From Saprospiraceae bacterium (GTDB lineage Bacteria; Bacteroidota; Bacteroidia; Chitinophagales; Saprospiraceae), in NCBI GenBank assembly GCA_020628755.1, contig JAHDEQ010000018.1, positions 27,801-33,729 on the forward strand: a stretch of DNA of 5,929 nt. Reading direction: 5' to 3'. Below the pieces are notes generated by a model. It saw nothing but the letters and a program-made list of their open reading frames with translations, was not told the origin of the DNA and searched no databases. Made by a program: the position numbers and the translations under genes. Below are positions 1-4,250 of the stretch, piece by piece. The first letter of the stretch is position 1, and each line of letters begins with the position of its first letter.

Positions 1-182
1 TAAACGCCCCAAAAACCAGGTAAAATATCAGGAGTTGAACCCATTTTGCAAGGATGCCAGCCCGTAGGGCAGGTAGCGTCTTGGGGTTTGTTTTCAAAAG
101 ATGGATTGACCAAGTTTTTTTGTCCCAAAACAGCAGATGAAGTCATCAAAAGTCCAAAAGATAGTAGTAATATTCTAATCAT
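1..182 (-). CDS. 5' part of a secreted protein with an N-terminal NPSFE motif (runs off left edge)
   Basis: Reading the minus strand from the ATG at 182-180 gives 60 uninterrupted codons up to the window edge. Residues 1-20 form a signal peptide: M, one Arg, a hydrophobic run, then SSAVLG with likely cleavage before Gln21. The mature protein starts with an LVNPSFE motif (residues 24-30), then CPTGW (38-42) and a TPD...GFWG stretch (50-59). Many exported Bacteroidota proteins begin with NLVPNPSFE followed by a Cys/Trp/Gly-rich jelly-roll-like segment; some carry an OmpA domain or a type IX sorting domain further on. This one belongs to that broad group, but its function cannot be named because the rest lies outside. 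It is divergent from ftsX. The competing plus-strand frame (4-198) has no ATG and no recognisable content. I am confident that the gene is real, less so of its class. Confidence 0.8.
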   Translation of the reverse strand, partial: MIRILLLSFGLLMTSSAVLGQKNLVNPSFENKPQDATCPTGWHPCKMGSTPDILPGFWGV

Positions 183-290
183 ACCAAACAGATATTAGTT
201 ATAGCTTTACTTTTAGGAGTACAATTTTACAAAAACTTTTGAGCAGTCTTTCACAAAAGCAAGTAAAAATACTTTACTTTTGGTAATCAT
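183..290. promoter_or_regulatory. Divergent intergenic spacer with a repeated CTTTACTTTT element
   Basis: This 108-bp AT-rich spacer separates the minus-strand secreted-protein gene from ftsX, so it must hold the promoters for both unless ftsX is read from elsewhere. The 10-mer CTTTACTTTT occurs twice, at 205-214 and 272-281. The second copy overlaps a TAnnTTTG match just before ftsX; the first continues as TACTTTTA and misses the final G. On the minus strand I found no exact TAnnTTTG match in front of the gene at 182. A TAGGAG-like purine run at 214-219 is not followed by a usable start codon. Confidence 0.45.
275..282 (+). promoter_or_regulatory. Candidate Bacteroidota -7 element before ftsX
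   Basis: TACTTTTG matches the Bacteroidota -7 consensus TAnnTTTG exactly. It ends only 8 bases before the ftsX ATG, so a transcript started from it would be nearly leaderless. No TTG sits at the expected 17-23 bp upstream, so the -33 half is missing. An 8-mer with six fixed positions in AT-rich DNA can arise by chance. Confidence 0.3.
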
Positions 291-1157
291 ATGTCAAAAA
301 AAACTAAAATAATATCGCCCAATAATTGGTATGCCATACTTGGTGTGGCAATGGTTTTGGTTTTATTGGGTTTTTTTGTAATGTTACTCATTCAAAGCAA
401 AGTACTTGTTAATAACTTAAAAGAACAGGTTAATATTATTTTAGAACTAAAAGATGGCCGAACAGCCGAGGATATTGCTTCTTTGCAAAGTAAATTGGAG
501 GAGAGCGTTTTTGTCAAATCAGGTACTATAAAATACCTCGACAAAGCTGCCGCTTTGGAGTCACTGAAAGAAGATTTTGGAGCAGATTTTTTGCAAATGG
601 ATTTTATCAATCCCTTGCATGATGTCTTTATTTTTAATGCAAAGGCCGAATATTTAGCTCCCGAAATGCTCAAAATGGTACGCTCCAAAATTATGGATAA
701 TATTCATGTTCGAGATGTTTATTATGAAGAAAACTTGGTGGATGCTATTGCTAAAAACTTATATAAATTGGCTTGGACAGGAATTATCATTGCGGTTTTT
801 TTCTTGCTGGTTGCCATTTTTTTGATACACAATACGATGCGTTTGGCTTTGCACTCCAATCGGTTTTTGATAAAAAATATGGAGTTAGTGGGAGCTAATT
901 GGTCTTTTATTAGTAAACCATTTATACAAAAAAGCATTTGGAATGGCTTTTTGGGGGCTATGGTGGCTTTATTGCTGTTGTTATTGTTGTTTACAATATT
1001 GAAAAGCCAAATTCCGCAGTTGGATTTTTTGAGTGACATACCTTCGATGCTCGGACTGAGTTTGTTGATAGTAGTTTTGGGTATTGTCATTTCGGGGTCG
1101 AGTACTTACTACGTTGTACGTAAGTACCTGTTGATGCGTTTGGATGATTTGTATTGA
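291..1157 (+). CDS. ftsX: Cell division protein FtsX (ABC-transporter-like permease)
   Basis: FtsX is the membrane half of the FtsEX complex, an ABC-type assembly at the divisome that couples FtsE ATP hydrolysis to activation of peptidoglycan hydrolases outside the inner membrane. The 288-aa protein has the family layout: a cytoplasmic N-terminus, TM1 about 13-35, an extracytoplasmic domain about 36-160, TM2 about 162-180, a cytoplasmic loop with NTMRLALHSNR and MELVGA (181-202), TM3 about 216-237 and TM4 about 254-274. The loop is the conserved FtsX signature thought to contact FtsE. The C-terminus ends in RLDDLY, as I recall for Bacteroidota FtsX. The length is normal for the family. The start at 291 gives a short basic N-terminus before TM1 and has no Shine-Dalgarno, which is usual here. 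No ftsE is adjacent; in this phylum it is commonly elsewhere. DUF3098 and uppP follow. Confidence 0.93.
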   Translation: MSKKTKIISPNNWYAILGVAMVLVLLGFFVMLLIQSKVLVNNLKEQVNIILELKDGRTAEDIASLQSKLEESVFVKSGTIKYLDKAAALESLKEDFGADFLQMDFINPLHDVFIFNAKAEYLAPEMLKMVRSKIMDNIHVRDVYYEENLVDAIAKNLYKLAWTGIIIAVFFLLVAIFLIHNTMRLALHSNRFLIKNMELVGANWSFISKPFIQKSIWNGFLGAMVALLLLLLLFTILKSQIPQLDFLSDIPSMLGLSLLIVVLGIVISGSSTYYVVRKYLLMRLDDLY

Positions 1158-1225
1158 TGTAATGAAGCTCACACATCATTCTGTTAATAATTTTCAAATT
1201 ATTATCAATTCCATTAACATTAGCT

Positions 1226-1233
1226 TACCTTTG
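1226..1233 (+). promoter_or_regulatory. Candidate -7 element before the DUF3098 gene
   Basis: TACCTTTG fits TAnnTTTG exactly and lies 31 bases before the ATG at 1265, a sensible leader length. The 107-bp gap between ftsX and the DUF3098 gene is long for a tight operon, so an internal promoter here could give DUF3098 and uppP extra expression independent of ftsX. There is no clear TTG at the -33 position and no terminator-like hairpin with a T run in the gap. Confidence 0.4.
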
Positions 1234-1264
1234 TCGTTCAAAGAAAAAAAGAATTCCTAAATCA

Positions 1265-1603
1265 ATGAGTACTAAGAAACCGTCAAAGAAAAAAGTGTTT
1301 GCAACAAAAGCTACCAAAAATGTAGTGCAGACCAAAAAGAAAATTAGCCCTACCATATCTCGGTCTAAAGCTGCTGCCACGACAGTTGCCAAGAGAGAGC
1401 TTATTTTTGGAAAACAAAATTATATCTGGATGGCAATTGGTGCTGGCTTGGTGGCTTTGGGTTTGATAATGATGTTGGGCGGTAGTATGCCTAGCCCCGA
1501 TGTTTGGGATCCTGATATTATTTACAGCTTCCGAATAACCGTGATTGCGCCAATATTGATTTTAGCAGGTTTGATTGTAGAGATTTATGCTATTTTTAAA
1601 TAG
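1265..1603 (+). CDS. DUF3098 family small membrane protein
   Basis: This 112-aa protein has a Lys/Thr/Ser-rich cytoplasmic-looking tail (residues 1-45) and two membrane segments, about 53-72 (YIWMAIGAGLVALGLIMMLG) and about 91-110. The stretch DPDIIYSFRITVIAPILILA (82-101) followed by EIYAI matches the IYSFRR-TLAPI-LAG pattern I associate with DUF3098, a Bacteroidota-specific family of unknown function found between ftsX and uppP. The N-terminal 45 residues hold many Lys and Arg and no acidic residue until Glu45, and look disordered. Position between a divisome regulator and the lipid-carrier phosphatase suggests a role in envelope growth, but this is guilt by association only. The ATG at 1265 is the first in frame and gives the expected length. 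Confidence 0.88.
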   Translation: MSTKKPSKKKVFATKATKNVVQTKKKISPTISRSKAAATTVAKRELIFGKQNYIWMAIGAGLVALGLIMMLGGSMPSPDVWDPDIIYSFRITVIAPILILAGLIVEIYAIFK

Positions 1604-1629
1604 CCTGAAATATTGATAGTGCAAATTTT

Positions 1630-2445
1630 ATGACGGAACTCATCAGAGCAATCATCTTGGGGATTATACAGGGACTCACCGAATTTCTCCCTGTTAGTAG
1701 TAGTGGACATTTGGAACTCGCCAAATTTTTTCTCAATGATACTTCAGTAGCCGAACAAAGTATGTTGATGACAGTCGTACTTCATGCCGCAACGGCCTTG
1801 AGTACAATTGTGATTTTTAGAAAAGACATAATCGAAATACTACAAGGCTTGTGGCAAGGTATAACTGAACAGACTTGGTTGAAGAACGAAGAATTTTCAT
1901 TTTCTATGAAAATTATCCTTTCCATGATACCTGCTGCCTTTATAGGACTTTTTTTTGAAGATATTTTAGAAACGCTTTTTGATAAACAAATACTACTGGT
2001 TGGTTGCCTGCTGATTGTCACAGGCTTGCTCCTTTTTTTGGCTGATAGAGCCAAAAATACCGACAAAAAAGTAAGTTTTACAAGTGCTATATTGATAGGA
2101 ATTGCTCAAGCTATTGCTATTTTGCCAGGAATTTCTCGTTCAGGAGCTACTATTTCTACCGCCGTTTTAGTGGGTATTGATCGTACCCGTTCCGCTAGGT
2201 TTTCATTTTTGATGGTGGTGCCGCTTATTTTGGGCAAGATGGCCAAAGATATTTTAAGTGGCGACATTATATACTCTTCCGAAATACTTGTACCGATGTT
2301 AGCAGGTTTTGCAGCTGCATTTTGTACAGGCTTGTTGGCCTGTACATGGATGATTCAATTAGTCAAAAAGAGCAATTTGAGCTGGTTTGCCTACTATTGT
2401 TTTGTCGTTGCTCTCATTGCTATCTACTTTGGTTTTACATCATAA
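1630..2445 (+). CDS. uppP: Undecaprenyl-diphosphate phosphatase (UppP/BacA)
   Basis: UppP is an integral inner-membrane enzyme that hydrolyses undecaprenyl diphosphate to undecaprenyl phosphate, recycling the lipid carrier for peptidoglycan and other glycans; overexpression gives bacitracin resistance in E. coli. The 271-aa length is typical. Motif one, QGLTEFLPVSSSGHL, spans residues 14-28; Glu18, Ser24 and His27 align with E. coli Glu21, Ser27 and His30. Motif two, PGISRSGATIS, spans 166-176; Arg170 aligns with E. coli Arg174. Gln14 stands where E. coli has Glu17, a substitution common in other UppP proteins. The rest is hydrophobic helices, consistent with a polytopic fold. The gene lies 26 bp after the DUF3098 stop and is probably cotranscribed with it. 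The ATG at 1630 places motif one at the usual distance from the N-terminus. Confidence 0.96.
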   Translation: MTELIRAIILGIIQGLTEFLPVSSSGHLELAKFFLNDTSVAEQSMLMTVVLHAATALSTIVIFRKDIIEILQGLWQGITEQTWLKNEEFSFSMKIILSMIPAAFIGLFFEDILETLFDKQILLVGCLLIVTGLLLFLADRAKNTDKKVSFTSAILIGIAQAIAILPGISRSGATISTAVLVGIDRTRSARFSFLMVVPLILGKMAKDILSGDIIYSSEILVPMLAGFAAAFCTGLLACTWMIQLVKKSNLSWFAYYCFVVALIAIYFGFTS

Positions 2446-2518
2446 ATTCAATACTTTCTTCAATTATTGAATGTCACTATTTGAGAAAAACTAAAAAATA
2501 CCAATTTTCGGGTATTTA

Positions 2519-2545
2519 TTGTTAGTGTAATTAGACTTATCTTTG
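2519..2545 (+). promoter_or_regulatory. Candidate promoter, TTG-N16-TATCTTTG
   Basis: A TTG at 2519-2521 is followed after 16 bp by TATCTTTG at 2538-2545, an exact match to TAnnTTTG. This is the only element in the window where both halves are visible, although the spacing is slightly under the usual 17-23 bp. A start near 2551 would give a leader of about 195 nt ahead of the thioredoxin-like gene, containing the G-free stretch, or a separate small RNA. Confidence 0.45.
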
Positions 2546-2578
2546 AAATATAATTGAAAGACGGCTTGGAATCGAAAG

Positions 2579-2645
2579 TCTTTAACCAAACATCAACATA
2601 ATCAACCAACCAAAACACACCCCTTTCCCTCACTCCCTTATTCTA
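2579..2645 (+). terminator. G-free, C-rich stretch; possible Rho-loading (rut) region
   Basis: For 67 consecutive bases the plus strand holds no G, while about 26 are C. A C-over-G bubble of this kind in a transcript is unstructured and is the known hallmark of Rho utilisation sites. It begins 134 bp downstream of the uppP stop, and no intrinsic terminator is visible after uppP, so Rho-dependent ending of the ftsX/uppP transcript is a reasonable guess. The complementary strand has three runs of three or more G (opposite 2620-2623, 2627-2629 and 2635-2637) plus shorter GG pairs, so a two-layer quadruplex is also possible. Confidence 0.3.
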
Positions 2646-2693
2646 GTTAAACAGGACACTAATCAAAACTTTTTCACAATAAGTAATTAGGCT

Positions 2694-2701
2694 TATCTGT
2701 G
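2694..2701 (+). promoter_or_regulatory. Candidate -7 element before the thioredoxin-like gene
   Basis: TATCTGTG differs from TAnnTTTG at one position and is the core of the downstream copy of the 19-bp repeat. It ends 45 bases before the ATG at 2747, a normal leader length. No TTG is visible at -33. Its identity to the upstream copy is the main reason to take it seriously. Confidence 0.35.
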
Positions 2702-2746
2702 CTTGGAATTTAATCTTACAATTTTTTACCATAAACTTCACTCGCT

Positions 2747-3274
2747 ATGAAAATAAAAGCAATTCTTCTGCTTTTATCCCTATCTTCTATTGGGATATTG
2801 AACTTTATTAATCAACCAAAAGTAAATTGGGTGAGTTGGCAGCAAGCTCAGGCCACGGAGAATACTTCTGACAAAAAGTATTTTGTATGGATATATGATG
2901 ATACTTGCAAAGAATGCAAGTTTAACGAAAAGTATATTTTTACCAACCAAAATGTGAATTACCTCAATGAAAATTACCATTCTATATTATTTGAGGCACA
3001 CGAACCAAATGATATACTTACCAAAGGAGGAAATTACCAAAACCTCGGAGGCAAATACCATGATTTACATGCTTTAGTCTTGACACTTACACAAACTATT
3101 CATCAAGTAAGTTTTCCTGCAATTGTTTTTCTCGACGAAAATATGGACTTGATCGCCCCTATCAATGGCGATACCGATGCAAAAGAATTGCTGAATTATC
3201 TAACTTTTGTCAAGGACGATTTTTTCTTTTATATGAATATAAACGAATATGAAAACAGTATTGTGGGACAATAG
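2747..3274 (+). CDS. Exported thioredoxin-fold protein with CKEC active site
   Basis: The 175-aa product starts with a signal peptide or anchor (residues 1-21, MKIKAILLLLSLSSIGILNF then Ile). A WVSWQQAQ segment (28-35) is followed by the first core strand KYFVWIY (44-50) and the redox motif C54-K-E-C57. A YH pair lies at 77-78 and again at 104-105, and SFPAIVFLDE (122-131) supplies the cis-proline Pro124 and the next strand, followed by the predicted last helix. About 66 residues separate C57 from Pro124, more than in classical thioredoxin, so there is an insertion about 85-120. This matches exported thioredoxin-like proteins of Bacteroidota (Thioredoxin_7/DUF255-like). A periplasmic disulfide reductase or thiol role is likely, the substrate unknown. 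The gene stands alone, with its own promoter candidate and terminator. Residues 156-175 form an unassigned Asp/Phe/Asn-rich tail. Confidence 0.8.
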   Translation: MKIKAILLLLSLSSIGILNFINQPKVNWVSWQQAQATENTSDKKYFVWIYDDTCKECKFNEKYIFTNQNVNYLNENYHSILFEAHEPNDILTKGGNYQNLGGKYHDLHALVLTLTQTIHQVSFPAIVFLDENMDLIAPINGDTDAKELLNYLTFVKDDFFFYMNINEYENSIVGQ

Positions 3275-3326
3275 TTTTAAGTTCACAATACAGCACTTTT
3301 TGAATGATTTTACTCATAATTCTAAT

Positions 3327-3354
3327 AAAAACGATGTCAAAAACATCGTTTTTT
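3327..3354 (+). terminator. Intrinsic terminator after the thioredoxin-like gene
   Basis: AAAAACGATGT (3327-3337) and ACATCGTTTTT (3343-3353) are perfect reverse complements, an 11-bp stem with a five-base CAAAA loop, running into six T (3349-3354). It begins 52 bp after the stop codon at 3274. Because the left arm starts with five A, the minus-strand reading also ends in a T run, so it may work in both directions. Confidence 0.85.
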
Positions 3355-3377
3355 GATGCTCCAATTTCTTGCCTAAA

Positions 3378-3391
3378 ATTCATATATGAAT
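3378..3391. repeat. Perfect 14-bp palindrome ATTCATATATGAAT
   Basis: The sequence equals its own reverse complement over 14 bases and is followed after one A by six T (3393-3398). It could be an operator for a dimeric regulator or a weak back-up terminator behind the hairpin at 3327. It contains only A/T plus one C and one G, so chance formation in AT-rich DNA is plausible. Confidence 0.35.
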
Positions 3392-3459
3392 ATTTTTTCT
3401 GTATAAAATATAGACAACCAATCTAAGTAAATATAGATGATATAAATATCTAAAATTTA

Positions 3460-3485
3460 AGTACCAGTATGTTATCATTGGTACT
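3460..3485. repeat. Inverted repeat AGTACCA / TGGTACT
   Basis: AGTACCA (3460-3466) and TGGTACT (3479-3485) are perfect reverse complements around a 12-base spacer. AAAAT (3453-3457) and ATTTT (3486-3490) could extend the stem past a small bulge. The downstream arm runs into a short T stretch, ATTTTGG. It may be an RNA hairpin or a protein-binding dyad. Confidence 0.4.
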
Positions 3486-3702
3486 ATTTTGGCAGATAAT
3501 TGTGTATCTCATTTCAAAAACCCATCTATTAAAATTCCCTCTTTCTAATTATTAATTCTTAAAAGATTTACCAATTTAGTAACGGTGAAATAATAACTTG
3601 TTCAAGTTGTTTTTTTAGCGTTATTTAAATCAATGCTTTTGGTTTAGTACACAAACATTTACTAATCATACTTTATTAGGCCTTTTCCTAGTAAAGTTGT
3701 TC

Positions 3703-3710
3703 TAATTTTG
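3703..3710 (+). promoter_or_regulatory. Candidate -7 element (upstream) for the 3915/4251 genes
   Basis: TAATTTTG is an exact TAnnTTTG match. It lies 204 bp before the ATG at 3915, so a transcript from here would have a long leader that includes the short ORF at 3845. No TTG is seen at the expected -33 position. Confidence 0.25.
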
Positions 3711-3765
3711 GCAGTTCTTGCCCTATGCATTTTGTTGTATTAAATCCATGAAATTAAAGACTTTA

Positions 3766-3773
3766 TAATTTTG
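3766..3773 (+). promoter_or_regulatory. Candidate -7 element (downstream) for the 3915/4251 genes
   Basis: TAATTTTG is a second exact TAnnTTTG match, with the same eight bases as the box 63 bp upstream. A start near 3779 would give a leader of about 135 nt before 3915, including the ORF at 3845. The -33 half is not evident; the nearest TTG, at 3735-3737, is 28 bp away. Confidence 0.3.
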
Positions 3774-3794
3774 TAAGTGCTTTTGTTAAGTGCT
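3769..3794 (+). repeat. Tandem direct repeat TTTTGT(T)AAGTGCT
   Basis: TTTTGTAAGTGCT (3769-3781) is followed directly by TTTTGTTAAGTGCT (3781-3794); the copies share base 3781 and differ by one inserted T. The repeat overlaps the 3' half of the -7-like box at 3766-3773 and covers the predicted start region, so it could be a binding site for a regulator, or simple slippage-derived DNA. Confidence 0.45.
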
Positions 3795-3832
3795 GAAAAT
3801 CAGTGTTTTAACATGATTTGACTTGTGTTGAT

Positions 3833-3838
3833 AAGGAG
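3833..3838 (+). promoter_or_regulatory. Shine-Dalgarno sequence AAGGAG
   Basis: AAGGAG lies six bases before the ATG at 3845, an ideal spacing. None of the other start codons in this window (182, 291, 1265, 1630, 2747, 3915, 4251) has such a motif, as expected for Bacteroidota, where these sites are rarely used. That contrast is why it is recorded. Confidence 0.5.
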
Positions 3839-3844
3839 TGCGGT

Positions 3845-3901
3845 ATGTCTATCGAAAAAAGATTTTTGAAATATACAAACGATTATTTTTTTAGAACATA
3901 A
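3845..3901 (+). CDS. Possible 18-aa leader peptide / upstream ORF
   Basis: ATG at 3845 opens 18 codons, MSIEKRFLKYTNDYFFRT, ending at TAA 3899-3901. The stop is 13 bases before the ATG at 3915. The peptide is basic and aromatic, with three Phe (one FF pair), two Tyr and four Lys/Arg, and has no signal peptide. The Shine-Dalgarno and the position suggest a translated leader that could couple to, or attenuate, translation of the secreted protein at 3915. A short ORF of this size can also arise by chance, and no family is recognised. Confidence 0.35.
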   Translation: MSIEKRFLKYTNDYFFRT

Positions 3902-3914
3902 ACCTTTATAAACG

Positions 3915-4220
3915 ATGAATTTAAAAACACTTCTTGTTTTTACTTTTCTATGTCTCGGTATCTCATTGTCATACGGACAAGCGGGGCGATATGCTCCTGT
4001 CGAAATGCTAGACACAAGAGAAGAAAACGTAAAAACACTTTATGAAAAAACATTTGATACGTCTATTGACGATGACGATCTTAAATATAAGATGTCAACG
4101 ACAACTCAAAACCATCTTGATGATTGGAAAGAGGTATTAGATTTTTATGCAAATGACCCGTCTGCTGACCTGACTTACATTCAATTTATAGTCAACGCAA
4201 TGGAGGCTAAATTAAATTAA
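3915..4220 (+). CDS. Small acidic secreted protein, family unknown
   Basis: The 101-aa product has a clear signal peptide (residues 1-21, hydrophobic from Leu6 to Leu18, ending SYG before Gln22). The mature chain of about 80 residues is acidic and predicted helical: PVEMLDTREENVKTLYEKTF (28-47), a DDDD run at 52-55, NHLDDWKEVLDFYAND (66-81), and a last helix with IQFIVNAMEAKLN (89-101). It has no Cys in the mature part and no motif I recognise. The Asp run could bind Ca2+ or another cation, but it is not a canonical EF-hand. The gene lies 30 bp before the large secreted protein at 4251 with no terminator between, so the two are probably cotranscribed and may act together at the cell surface. 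The real start could only be 3915, since it gives the full signal peptide. Confidence 0.75.
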   Translation: MNLKTLLVFTFLCLGISLSYGQAGRYAPVEMLDTREENVKTLYEKTFDTSIDDDDLKYKMSTTTQNHLDDWKEVLDFYANDPSADLTYIQFIVNAMEAKLN

Positions 4221-4250
4221 ACTTATAGAGTCTTTAAAATTTCTTTTCCT

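Larger units (their letters stand above)
2527..2701 (+). repeat. Two near-identical 19-bp promoter-like direct repeats
   Basis: GTAATTAGACTTATCTTTG at 2527-2545 and GTAATTAGGCTTATCTGTG at 2683-2701 agree at 17 of 19 positions and lie 156 bp apart in the same orientation. Both contain the -7-like box; the first is a perfect TAnnTTTG and the second (TATCTGTG, 2694-2701) has one mismatch. The shared bases extend 11 bp upstream of the -7 box, more than the core consensus would explain, which hints at a shared regulator-binding site or a duplicated promoter. Confidence 0.55.
2446..2746. other. 301-bp intergenic region between uppP and the thioredoxin-like gene
   Basis: There is no credible gene here. 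The contents, left to right, are an 8-bp inverted repeat just after uppP (2446-2453 with 2465-2472, no T run), a TTG plus TAnnTTTG promoter candidate (2519-2545), a 6-bp inverted repeat AAAGAC/GTCTTT (2557-2562 with 2578-2583), a G-free C-rich stretch (2579-2645), and a second copy of the promoter-like 19-mer (2683-2701) in front of the gene at 2747. The truB gene often seen after uppP in Bacteroidota is not present. Confidence 0.6.
3275..3914. other. 640-bp AT-rich intergenic region
   Basis: No long gene is supported on either strand. After the terminator at 3327-3354 the stretch holds a 14-bp palindrome (3378-3391), an inverted repeat (3460-3485), a short palindrome followed by seven T (3595-3616), two exact TAnnTTTG boxes (3703-3710 and 3766-3773), a direct repeat (3769-3794) and a short ORF with a Shine-Dalgarno (3833-3901). 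A minus-strand frame running into the next gene from 4015 to 3800 is judged spurious. The length suggests a regulatory or small-RNA-bearing region upstream of the secreted-protein genes. Confidence 0.6.

Noticed and set aside
4..198. Plus-strand open frame of 64 codons at the left edge
   Set aside because: It has no ATG and no recognisable content; the minus-strand frame over the same bases has an ATG, a signal peptide and an NPSFE motif.
1158..1225. Short inverted repeats after the ftsX stop (GATGT/ACATC, AATGA/TCATT)
   Set aside because: They are mutually exclusive 5-bp matches with long loops and no T run; consistent with chance.
2446..2472. 8-bp inverted repeat ATTCAATA/TATTGAAT just after uppP as an intrinsic terminator
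   Set aside because: The stem is almost all A/T, the loop is 11 bases and no T run follows, so it does not meet terminator criteria.
2322..2525. Plus-strand 67-codon frame overlapping the end of uppP
   Set aside because: Its first two thirds are an out-of-frame reading of the uppP 3' end and its tail is non-coding sequence; no start signal or motif.
3595..3616. AACTTGTTCAAGTT palindrome followed by seven T as a terminator
   Set aside because: The usable stem is only about 5 bp with two G/C pairs and no gene ends nearby; kept only as part of the spacer description.
3800..4015. Minus-strand 71-codon frame overlapping the small secreted protein
   Set aside because: It covers the signal-peptide region of the clear plus-strand gene at 3915 and has no signal peptide, domain or promoter of its own.
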